Part shown: positions 11,901 to 24,700 of the stretch, piece by piece
Layout of the letters: every line of letters starts with the position of its first letter
How positions within the stretch are numbered: position 1 is the stretch's first letter
NCBI GenBank assembly: GCA_911728435.2
Contig: OU452200.1
Span: 23,141,715 to 23,205,714, forward strand
Direction: 5' to 3'
Length of the DNA: 64,000 nt
DNA from: Apoderus coryli
Taxonomy: Eukaryota > Arthropoda > Insecta > Coleoptera > Attelabidae
Made by a program: the position numbers and the translations under genes
The notes under the pieces: generated by a model
What the model was told of the DNA's origin: nothing
What the model saw: the letters and a program-made list of their open reading frames with translations, nothing else
Databases searched by the model: none

Positions 11901-14900
11901 AGCACATTATCGAAGATTGTGTAACGCACAGCGAAAATGGATTTGTAGCTGTGTCCAACTTATCTGCCAAAGAGATTCTTCCTTGATCTAGCTAGCGGTT
12001 ACCACCAGATCGAACTAGATAAATCGTCAATATCAAAAACAGCATTCGTAACGCCGGATGGCCATTACGAATATCTTCGTGTACCTTTTGGATTATGTAA
12101 TGCTCCAGCAGTGTTCCAGAGAACAATAAACAGAGTTCTAGGCTCGTTACGTTACGGAAAGGCCTTGGCATATATGGATGATATTCTGATACCTGCAACA
12201 GAGTTTCATTCAGCAACAGAATACCTACGTGATGTTCTGCAAGCTATACGAGATGCTGGTTTGACACTTCGACTCTCAAAATGTCAATTTTTTATGGAAA
12301 AAATCGAATATTTGGGACATGAAATCAGCAAGCATGGTGTACAGCCTGGCCAAAGTAAAGTCGCCGCTGTTAAAAAATTTCCTGTTCCAACAGATATTAA
12401 GACAGTCAGACAATTTCTGGGTTTAACTAGCTATTTTAGAAAATATATTAAAAATTTTGCTACGATTGCAAAACCTTTAACAACTCTAACAAAAAAGGAT
12501 ATAACGTTCTCATGGGGTAGCGAACAACGTAAAGCTTTCGATACCCTAAAAGAGAAACTGATTACTCGACCAGTGTTAGCTGTATATGACCCAGAGCTAA
12601 AAACTGAAGTACATACCGATGCTTCAAAGTGGGGAATTGGAGGTATACTTCTACAAACTCAAAAGGCTGGCAACCTTAGGCCTGTATTGTACTATTCCAA
12701 GCAAACCACAAAAGAAGAACAAAGATACCATTCATATGAACTCGAAACAATGGCTGTGGTTTATACACTGAAAGCTTTTCGAATATACCTTATCGGCATT
12801 GAATTTAAAGTCGTAACCGATTGTAATGCTTTGCGTACTACACTATCCAAGAGGGATCTAGTTCCACGAATTGGGAGGTGGTGGCTAAGTATTCAAGAGT
12901 ATACTTTTGAAATTGAGTATAAACCAGGTCACAAAATGGCACATGCTGATGCACTGAGCCGAAATCCAATTGGTGACTCTTTGGTGTCAGTAAACTTAGT
13001 AAATATTAACCAAGAAGATTGGGTCTTAAGTGCACAATCTACAGATTCAAGATGCAAATATGTCATTGATGTTTTATCTAAGGATCCAACAGACAAAGAA
13101 GAAAAGCAAATTCACAAGGAATTTAGTCTTTTGAACAATCGGCTTTACAAAAATACTGAGGATGGTAAAAAGTGGGTTGTTCCCAAAGGTGCCAGACGTC
13201 AAGTAGTTATGCATTTTCATGACGGAGGAGGACACATGGGTCTTGATAAAACAATATCTTTAATTTCGAAAAACTATTGGTTTCCTAAAATGCGCAAATA
13301 CCTGAAAAGTTATTTGTCTTGTTGTCTGCCGTGTTTATATAACAAAGAACCAAGTGGTAGAAAAGCTGGATACCTGCATCCAATTGAAAAGATTTCAGTT
13401 CCATTCGACACGATACATATCGATCACTTAGGACCATTTGTTAAATCGAAAAAGAAGAATATGTATTTAATCGTGATTGTTGATGCTTTTACAAAATTCG
13501 TGTTTATGAAAGCCGTTCCGTCCACAAGAACATTACCGGTGATACGTTTTCTTGAAACTGTCATAGAAAATTTTGGAATTCCACGACGGATTATTTCCGA
13601 CCGAGGTTCATGTTATACAAGCAAGAAATTCGACGAATTTTGTGAGAGCTTGAACGTCAAGCACATTTTGAATGCTACTGCTACTCCCCGAGCAAACGGA
13701 CAAGTAGAGCGATATAATCGCACAATATTAGCATCCTTGGCTGCGTCAACGGATGACGAGCAAAGGTGGGACGAAGCCATTCCTAAAATACGTTGGGGAT
13801 TGAATTCTACGACGAATTCATCCACTGGAAAGTCACCATACGAACTAATATTTGGATATTTGCCACGAAGTGTGGCGAATTCATTATTAGATAATGACGT
13901 GGCGGCATCTGCAAACGATAGAGACTTAGCAACTGTACGAGCCAGGGCAAAGTCTACTATAGACGCTAAGCAAAAGGAACGCAAAGCGTCATACGATAAA
14001 CGCAGATGTGCAGGCCGCACTTATAGAAAGGGTGACAAAGTGTTAGTGCGTACGTACGCTACGACAAATCAAGGCCAAAGCAAAAAGTTATTGCCAAAGT
14101 ATAGTGGGCCTTACGAGATTACGAAAATCTTAGATCATGATCGCTACGTTGTGGAAGATTTAAAGGGTTCTTCCAGATCGAAAACCAAGTACAAGGAAAT
14201 CGTATCCCTTGACAAATTGAAGCTTTATAACGTAAAAGTTAGCTCTGATTCCGAAGTGGAATGTCTTTCGAACGATGAGGATCCTCAGGTTAATTGCATG
14301 AGTAGTAAAATAGCGGGTTAACGACATGTTGGCTCAATATTTTGCTTAGTATATTAGATAAAGTAGTTAGAAGTAACTAAACTAACAATCATAAGCACAC
14401 AAAAAAATAATAAATTATCTAATTTTGTTTTGTTGTTCTGACTTGTTTTCCAGCAGTAAAACGGTATTCCACGAGGACGTGGAAGATGGTAGCGTAGCCG
14501 ACTGTAAGAAAATATCTAGGTATGACTCACATGAAAAAATGCTATCCCAGCGAAAAGTAAGTGGTGGTATGAATTAACGCGCAACGGATTAGCATAGATA
14601 CCATCGTGGAAATCACTCTACAGTCGGGTGGCGAGTTAAAAATTATGACTACTATAAAAATGATATTATTGTGTGTACTACTATTGTTTTGTTACATTTA
14701 ATAAAAGAATTATTGTGTTAATTAATAATTTTTCGTGATTTATTTTACAATACTTAACCTACTATTATAATAATTAACAAAATGTATCTTCCTTTTATTA
14801 AAATGTTGGATAAATTTGAAAACTATTGATTGATTACATTGTGAGTATTTACGAACACCAGTTAGAAATATAAAAGTTATGATATGCAAAACGTCACAAT

Positions 14901-15732
14901 TGTGTTTAAAAATATTAGGCAAGTGTATCATATCAATTAAAAGGCAAACAAAATAATTGTTTCTACATACAAATGACGTGCACATATTCTACAGGTCATT
15001 AGTTCGCACTTTCTGTTTGGTTTCGAGAGTTTGCCTGTCAACCACTATATGTTTACCAGATGGCCGTTTCGTCCATCCACGACTCATCAGTGGTGATCGG
15101 TCAGTAATTGACAGTCAAACTATCTAAATGATGTGGTATATTATACCCCTCCACACGGTACAGAAATGTAGACGAACTAGATGTCGCCAAAAACCTTATT
15201 TTACACAAATTATTTATTTATTTATATACCTATTATAAATATGGATGTGGACATATTTTACTGGTGATGTAATTAATGTTAATGTAGTGTTGTTACTTTC
15301 AACACATTTTTCTTTGATTTTCTTTTTATTTATTTGACACCCCTTGCTATATATATATTTCTTTTTGACAGAAAACTTTGGTTCTACATAACTGTCATGT
15401 TTTCATGGTTTTTTTTTGTTGTTGTCGCTTGAAAAAGTGACACTAGGTATAATCACGAAACGCAGCTAACTTTCCCTACATCTGACTATTATCATTTAAT
15501 ATTAAAGTTGAAGGCACGATTATAAACAATACAAATCAAATTTAAATGAAGCTCTGACGAGATAAGTTTATGTATTGGACACCAGGTCATTACCTATGCA
15601 ATATGCAATGTTTGCTTGGTACCCTCATTAGGGTACCAAGCAAACATTGCATATTTAAGCCAAGAGTTCATCTGAGCCCAGAGCAAAGCCTTTTTTAAAA
15701 CTGTATGTCTTAGCGGTCTATCGCTAGAGTGC

Positions 15733-15778
<46 letters not shown>

Positions 15779-18700
15779 CGACTCAAGTTTTGATTTGGAA
15801 GCGATCCATATGACTTTCAAGGTCCGCAAAGGTCAAATTAATAATTTTCTTAAAAACGCTTTATATCAAATAAAATTGTATCCACACCTAACCTTCAGTG
15901 TCCCGCTAATAGCTACTTAACCGAACCAAACCTAACCTGGACTAAACTACTGTAGGTCCACTAATATTGCTGACTGTTTAGCCGAATACGTTTCCAGCGA
16001 ACACCGCGCGGAGGCAGTCAGCTGCATTCCCCACCCCTTCAGGAAACGTTAATTAGGGGAACGTCCTTAATAGGGCGATTTTTTCAAAATTCGAAATCCC
16101 TTATGGCATGAGGCCATACTCGGCAACTATAGCGGTGTTCCCTGCAATCAGCAATATTAACACAGCTCACATACACAATTAGCTGTGATATTAGTTTACA
16201 GTAGCTTAGTCCAGGTGATAGGTTTGGTTAGGTTAGATACGGTTGACCCTCTTACGTCACGCAACCAGATAGGTACCAGATTTATTCGTACTAATTTTGT
16301 TTAAATAACAAGTGTCTATCATTTAAAATTGGGTCAGGAGAAACATGGCTTATTATTTAAAAACGTTGGAATTTTGTTATATTATCTCATTGATATTTAA
16401 CTGTACGAATTTAATAAATTACATATTAAAATACTACTTGATCGTTATTTTAAATTCATTTTGACTTAAAATTTATGAATTTATTTGTATATCGTTTAAA
16501 ATTGCTTTCCAGAATGCGGTGTTCCGAATAGAAATCAAGGAAAAATTATCGGTGGACAACAGTTAAATACCCATGAATTTCCATGGGCAGCAACTGCGTT
16601 TATACAAGCAAGTAGTAATGATCTCCAAACCACAAGGAGTGTGCCTGCAACTCTAATTAATAACAAATATGTAATTACAGCAGCTAGTCATGTTTTCAAG
16701 TAAGCTAATTTGTTTGATTATACCACAGACGACAATATTTTTTATATAAAATAAACCGCTCTGTACTACACCCTGAGAACGTGATTTTAATTCATACCAC
16801 TGACCACCTGAAGCGCTGCTTTCGCCTTCGGATAGTTTTATAGTCTAGTGAAGTTCAGGATAAATGGTATTGACTAAGTTGAATCCGATATTGCCCATCA
16901 TAAAACTGGAGAATGCCTACCATAAACGTAAAAGGACCGGATTGTATATTTATTATAATTTCTGAAAGCAGGTAATTTTGTCCCTCGGCTAGGTTATTAT
17001 TAGTTATTTTAGTCTTTGTATTTCATTGGAAGTGTTCACTTGTATTACGGCTTGCAATAATTTTAAAACATTTATATATTATTACAGACATTTATTGCAA
17101 ATATTTTATACCCCAACGTACGAAATAGGCATTATGTGGCGTCCGTGGATAAAAAGTAATAATGCTTCTTTCAGTGGTTCGTTAAAGAAAAATCACTTAT
17201 CTTGTGACGCGAAAGTCATTGTAAAAAATGTATATAGTTCCTTACTTCAGCAAGGATATAATGCGAGTGCTGCAGCAAGTGTATCCAGTAATTTGACGAC
17301 GGTGCCTCTTACTTCAGTTAGACGAATTGTTGGAAATCCTATTGAATCAAGATAAAAGCGTAAAGATTATGGTGTCACAAAAAGTGTAGACGCCGGGGAA
17401 AAAGATTTGATAAGGCGAAAAATCTACACTATCTACGATGAGCAGCGTGTCCCTACAATCAAAAGTCTAAAACACCGGCTCATCAATGACGAAACTCAAA
17501 TTAACTGTGGCGAACTCTATCTGCAAAAAATTAACTTTTAAAGTGCTGAAGTCATTTTCTTTAAGGAAAACGTATGTTTGTGATACAATTGCAGAAGAAT
17601 TGGGACATGCAGTGTTACGACTACCTCCCTAGTACTGCGTTGTCAATCCTATAGAGGTTATGTGGCACCAACTTAAATCGAGGGTACGCGGGAAAAATAC
17701 ATCTCCAACTTTAAGTGGGGTACTCTGGTAGAATTAATTAGGGACTGTTTGAATGACATTCCTACCGAGAGTTGGAAAATTCTGTTAGTCATGTTATAAA
17801 TGTTGAAATTCGTACCTTTCTGTAGAATCAATTGCACCAATTATAACTAATTTAGATGAGGATAGCGATAGCGCACTTAACTAAATAGGTATACGAGGAT
17901 TGCCTTTTATATTTCGGGATTAGAGAACAAAAACAAATATTAATCAACGAAAATCACTTTATTGTTTTTCAAAATATTCCCCATGAAGATCTATACACTT
18001 TTGCATGCGTTTGAACCAATTGTCGAAGCACTTTTGCCACTCTGATTGAGGTATCTCCAAAACATGCATTCTGAATCCAGCAACCGCTTCTTCAGGTGTC
18101 GAAAAACGTTGACCTCTCAGTTTGTTTTTTACGTACGGGAATAAAAAGAAGTCATTCGGTGCCAAGTCAGGACTATACGGCGGATGACTCATCAAATCGA
18201 TGTTTTGGGTGCTCAAAAATGCAGTTGTTTGAGCCGATGTGTGAGAGCTCGCATTGTCGTGGTGAAGAGTGATCCGTCTTCGGCGGTTGGTTTTCCTGAT
18301 TTCTTGGAAGACAACTGGCAAACAAATGGTTGTGTACCACTCAGAATTGACTGTTCTGCGTTGTTCTAGTGGTACGGTTGCGACATGTCCAGTATTCCGA
18401 AAAAACAGGCGTCCATTTGCTTGGAAGGGCTTTGTGCGCCAACAACTTTTGTTGGATTTGGCTCATCTTGAAACACCCGTACAGTCGACGGCTGTTTACT
18501 TTCGGGCTCATACGCGTAAATCCACGATTCATCACCTGTCACGATGTCATAGACGTGTTTCGAAGCACCGCGATCGTATTCTTTGAGCATTTCTTTCGAC
18601 CAATCGACACGAGCCTTTTTTTGAGCGATTGACAGATTGGGCGGGATCCAACGCGAACAAATTTTTTTAATAGTCAAATGTTTATGTAATATTGAATGTA

Positions 18701-21700
18701 TACTGGTCCCACTAATGCCTAAGGTTGTCTCAATCTCTTGATAGATCACATGACGATCTTGCATAATCAGTTCGCACACAGCATCAATGGTTTTCAGAAC
18801 AACAACTGATTTTGGATGACCTTCACAAAATTCGTCTTGGAGTCAAATACGACACGATTGAATTAACCATACCATCAGCAAACACTGGTCCTTGATGGAG
18901 CTTCATCGCCAAAAATTGAATTAAGTTCATCCATGCACTGTTGCTGAGTTAATCCACGTCGAAAGTTGTAGAAAATAATCGCAAGAAAATGTTCACGATT
19001 TAATTTCATTTTTGGGCCGAGCTGAATCTTTTAAGTTACTGTAAACAACACAAATAGTGTTCGTATGTCAAAACGTTCTGAGTACGTATAACCTCAAAAA
19101 TGTCTAACTTTACGATAGAGCTGTCAGTTGCCAGATTGCAACACCAGAGTTGCCAAATCCCGAAATATAAGAGGCAACCCTCGTAGAATAGAATTGTACA
19201 TTTAAATAAATTACTTGTATATCTCCTATATTATGCAAAATGTGGCACATTTGCATGTTTTACCTGGTGATTATACAATAGGATTAAGCCAGGTAGTTTA
19301 TTGCAGTTGATAAGCCAAAACCATTTTTCGTGAACTGTTCTATACCTACTTATCTTTGTCTCTTTGTCTGCTGAGATATCAGCTATCTTAAAATGCGGGA
19401 TATTTAACTTATAATTTCAGCTTTAAAAATTTAAAATTTTTGGAAGCACCTAATAGATACTACCCGAAGTATTCTAGTTAACATTCATTGCAGTGTATCA
19501 CCATATGATATCAAAGTGACTCTTGGACAATTTGACCGATGCATATCTGAAATTTCTCCCGTTAATATGAGTATAGAGAAAGTATTGACACATCCAGGTT
19601 TTTCTCAAGCAACAAAGTCTCATGATATAGCTTTGCTTAAGATGAATTCACCCATAGCAATCGATAAGAAGATTTCACCTATTTGCCTTTCAACTCCAAG
19701 TAAGTATTGTTATTTTTGTTGAATTACTTTATCTATTGTATGTCTGTTTGAAGGAAATAGGTTGCTATTTACGTACTCTACTGATATTTACCTACCTACT
19801 CAAAATATAAAAATAAAATTGTAAATAATATAGGAAAATATTGTCAATGTAAGTTTTAAAATTGACTATTGTCTACATCCGTGTTAATTTCATCTATACT
19901 GTGTCAAAAAATTCAACAATTCACAGAGCAAATATAACACATGTCACCACGTAATGTTTTCACACCTTATTTCATCTTGAAATCCATACAATATCCTGAG
20001 GTCCCATGATCGGATCAGATCCTCAACCAAACGAATTTTTTGAACTAGAAGAATTGTTGAAGTTTCATAAAAGATAATCCAATGGCAGAATGCAATATAT
20101 TGTGGCAAGAAAAGAACAACCACTCAATACATTTCATATAGTGATGACATCTTAACAAATGCGTTTCTATTCAAACAAGATGACGCCACGAAATGAATCA
20201 TCCGTTGTTGTACAAAGAAAATCCTGTCAACCAGCTAAGAAATTCCTCAACTACATTCCTCAGCTAAATTAAAGGGTAGCCGAGATACGAAGGACGTTCC
20301 AAAATTCAATGTTTTCAATATCGCCCTGTAACTCGGAAAGTAAGAGGGCTCTGACCATTTTGTTTGCGGCACTTTCATTCCACAAAAAAGTAGCTTAGGT
20401 TCGCGAAAACAGCAAGGTTTAATCTTTAAAAATAACCGAGATATCCCGTAAGAACAGCCAGAATGGGACACCCTGTACAATTTCGAATACTAATATTTAC
20501 AATAAACTACCACCAAGGAAAAATAAACTTTGAATAGATTTAATATAAATAGGAAATAATTATTGTTAATTATCGTTAAATAAATAAAAATTGAAAGTTC
20601 TATATTTTTCAAAGTTCTATATTTTTTAAAAGTAGAGTTGCCGGAAAACTTTTGTAACGAATTTGTGAATTAAAATGGCGATTAACAATCGCGAATATTA
20701 AATTGTCTCGATTGTTAATCGCCCCTATTAATACCTAAACTTGTTCGTTAAATAACTATATTTATCATTAATTTTTATAAAAACTCCATTGAAACAGTGA
20801 AAAAAATGGGTTTGCTTTTTTCAATTAATTTTAATTTTTTTACAATTTGAATAGGCACAAACTATTTAGGCCAAGTAGCAACAGTATATGGATGGGGAGA
20901 ATCTACCGATACAGAGAAAACCAGTGAATGTATACCAAAAAAATTAGGTTTACCAGTATTAGGAAGAAACGAGTGTTTGTTAGCGTCAGGAAATATTGAC
21001 AAATTGCATGTAGATCAGCAATGTATTGGAGTAATTGGTTCTATCAGCCCCACAACGAAAGTAGGTATTTTATTTCATATTTTATTTGTTTCTGGTCTAC
21101 CTATATCATTTAATGTTTTTTTTGTGTGCGTGCGAAATAAGTCCCCGGTTTTGCTGCAGCCTCATGGGCTTATTGTGAAAAAGGCCCCGTATTTTTATGC
21201 CACCAAATACAACAACCCTGACCCTCTACTAGCCTATGGAGTTCCGTTATGTGTTGGGTCTCAATAACTGCCGGCGTGATAAGCGCATGCTGAAAAATAA
21301 CGCGTCACCTTCGTTGTAAGGCTACACACTCACATGGTGAGCTGTTTCAACGGTTCTATTGCAAAATCTACATTGCATATTATACCCGTTATACAGGCCA
21401 ATGAGAAGTCCTATAGTTTCTCGTATCAGACTCCTGCTTGATGCTAACAGTTTTCGACTGCGTTTTGATGTTGTACCAGTTAGGCATGTCGAGCCAGCCA
21501 ATCGTCTCTCTGATTTCCTACGATTCCTGAGTGCTGAGTTCTGTTTGGCATTCCCATAATAGCTTAGTTGTGACCTTAGGACTAGTTATGTTACCACGAA
21601 TCATCTGGAGGCAGTCGGACGAGAACAGAAATCTTCAAAATGTCTCCTCACCACAACCGTATGCCACCTTTGTATTCTATAAAGCGTGCAGATGATCCTA

Positions 21701-24700
21701 ACGAGTAATTTTCAATGTCAATGATGTTTCCTTCATTTAAGCGGTTGTTTATTTTTTGCTCAGTTTCAAGTCTTGGCGTATTAAATACTTCGCAGTAAAC
21801 ACATCGTTCGTCGTCTTCCTGTTTGCCAAACCTTTTCAGATATTGACAAAAACAGCCGTGTTCTGATAAAAATTGAGTTATATAGTATTCTATAACTTTG
21901 TGTTTGCAGTTTGTCCATGTTGTGCGTCAAGTTTTCCCATCTTATTTGCCATCGTCCTAGGGGTCGCTCTCTTTCTAGTGCATGGTATCTGGCTTCTCCT
22001 TGAGTGTACAATCTGTTTTTCCTCTACCATTAGGTCCACCGGTGGTGTCCCTGTAATCGCTTGTAGTGCCTCAGCAGAAATTGTGCGATACCCGCTGGAG
22101 ATTTCCTTTGACATCTTTCAGCTACACTCCGGTATTTTTTCATTTGGACCATATCGGCGCTCCGTAAGTTACTATTGACATCATTACTCCATGCAGTGTT
22201 CTCCTCTTGATACATCCAGGTCCTCCCAGATTGGGTAGGATTCTGCCGAATGTCGTGGTTCTTTTCTCAGCCTTTTTTACTGCTTCCAGTATATGAGGCC
22301 CGAAACTTATATCTTTATCGAGAGTTATTCCCAGATATTTTATTGTTCTTTTAGGTAGGATTTCGAAGCATTCAAAACTGAATGACACTTCTTGTCTCTG
22401 TCTTGGTCCTGCTAGAATTATTGCCTCTGTTTTTTCTTTAGCTAATTCAAGTCCCATTTGCGTCACCCAGTCTTGCACCACTTCTAGGGAAACCTCGACT
22501 CTGTACACCAGGTCGTTCTTGCAGTCTGCCGTAACCAAGATGCCCAGATCATCGGCAAATGCTATTGTTGGTACTCCTTCCATCAATGGGAGACTGAGGA
22601 CAGGATCGTAGAAAATGTTTTATAGGAGGGGGCCCAACACTGATCCCTGTGGTATTCCGCACGTAACGTATACTTCTTCTTCCTGCTTATGCTTGATTTT
22701 CCTATGTCTGAGATAGTCTTTGGCCAGATTTATTAAATAAGTGGAGATATTTTTCCTTTCTAGGCCCTCTATAATTTTCCCCACGGTGCCGAATTAAAGG
22801 CATTTTTGACGTCGAGAGCTATGAAGGCACATCACTTTCTGTGCCTTGAACGATTTTTTTCTTGCTTCCCAATCAGTTTTTTTAACTTTAGAAACTGCAT
22901 CAAGAGTAGATCTTCCCCTCCAAATTGATTTAGGGAGAGGCCCTCCCTGTCATCGAGTTTTTTTTGTATGCGACGGTGTTTCTGCTGGTTTTCCGGGTTT
23001 TTTTTATTAGTATTAAGTTAGCTATTTTCCATTTTTCAGGAAAAGTATGTGTCATCAATAGTTCATTAAACATTTGCAGAAAAGTGTCTGGTTTTGTTTG
23101 TATCGCTATTTTAACTATTTCTGTTGGTATGAAATCCGGGCCCGGGGCTTTTCCTACTTTCATACTATCAACCGCCTCTTTCAATTCCCTTTCAGTAAAT
23201 AGCTCTACTTCCACCGGCTGGCTAACATCCCATTTGTCATTTCTTTTTGGAAACAGCAGTTCTATTGCTTTGCCCTTCAGTATGCTGTCCATCTGGTACT
23301 GTGGTAGTTCTGCCTTAAATTGGTCCAAACTATTTTGTATCCTTTTCCCCAAATATTTGTGTCCAGTTTGTCACACAGTTCCAGCCATTTTTAATTCTTC
23401 TTATTTCTTATTTCTTATGAGGTTTTTGAGTGTACGCTTTCCTTCCTTATACAAGGTGCCTGCTAAATATCCTCGTCGCTAATGTTACGTGTTCTTGCGC
23501 TCTTGTATATATTTGCCTTTGTCGGTTACATTTGTTCGCAATCCATTACATGCCATGATGAACGCAGTTGGCTAAATGTTCCGTTGTCATTGTGATATCT
23601 ATAAAGGACACTGCATTATATCTCACTAGCGTTGGAGTTGTTTAGAACGGTCCAGTTACATTCGACTATGTCATCCGCTAGAAGCCTTCCTCTTTCGTCC
23701 GTGGTGGGTGATCCCCATCCCTCTGATTTAGCATTAAAGTCGCCTATTATGAACTAGTTAAGTTATCTAGGTATTCTCTATAAATTTCTATTGGTCGTAT
23801 TTTATGGGAAAGCCACTCGTACAAAGCCTTCGAAGCTTTGAGTCTCACGCACTATATGATTTTCTCTTATAAAGTACAACGCAACGTCGGATCTGTTGCC
23901 TTTTATCCACTTATAATTCGTAACTATATTTTTGTTTGGTTCACTAACTGCTAAAATATCTACATTGTTATTTACAGCTGTGGCGTAAGCCAAATCATGT
24001 GCCGCACGGCATCGATTTAAGTTAACTCGCAGGTACTTATGCATATTTTTGCGCTCTGGAGGCTTCCGTCCATGCGCTTTTGTACAATGGACATTTAAAA
24101 TTTCCGACCTGATGGCCTTCTATATTAGTTTGTGCAGAAGGAGTTGCGCATTTGGAACAGGCATTTCTTCTGTCCGGTCCTTAACAGTCTTTCATATTGT
24201 GATCCAATTTCCAGCAGCGGAAACATTTTCTCACATTTATTCTTTTCTGGATTTTACAAGAAACCCATCCTATTTTTATGCGTGACAACTTTTCCAGTAT
24301 TTGTGCGACTTTTGTACTCACAGTAACTGTCGCATTTTGCGTGTCCCCGAAAGCTGGCCTTAAAGGCTTAACTGTAACCTGGCTGCTTGTCGCACCTGTG
24401 GTTTTAATTATACTTTCTTCTACCTCTTTCTGTGTGGTAACCGCATCTATGTGTCTAACGTGGAACACGACTGTTTTGGTTTTGGGGTTCACCATTTTGA
24501 CCCCCTGGATTCTTTTTTGAATTTCCTCCCTTAATATTTGCGCTTTTTCCCTGCCTTCCCTGACGGTGAATAAGAGATCATTGTTTTTGGTTTTCCTTTA
24601 TAAGGAACATAATATGTTCCCCACTATTTTAATATCCATCTCTGAGAAAACATATTCAATTGTTTTAATTACGGTTTCGTGGTCTTCTTTACTCAGATTA

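Larger units (their letters stand above)
7711..14749 (+). mobile_element. Gypsy-family LTR retrotransposon, chimeric and internally deleted
   Basis: Two 247-bp LTRs (7711-7957 and 14503-14749), each starting TG and ending CA, look identical by eye. They are flanked by the 4-bp duplication ATAC (7707-7710 and 14750-14753). Between them are a leader, a 5'-truncated LINE (about 8371-10262), a gag-protease ORF and an RT/RNase H/integrase ORF. The RT lacks its N-terminal part because of a deletion at about 11979, so this copy cannot make a full polymerase. Identical LTRs indicate a young insertion. Confidence 0.9.

Noticed and set aside
13613..14020. Minus-strand open frame of 135 codons inside Gypsy pol
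   Set aside because: Fully antisense to the integrase; no motif.
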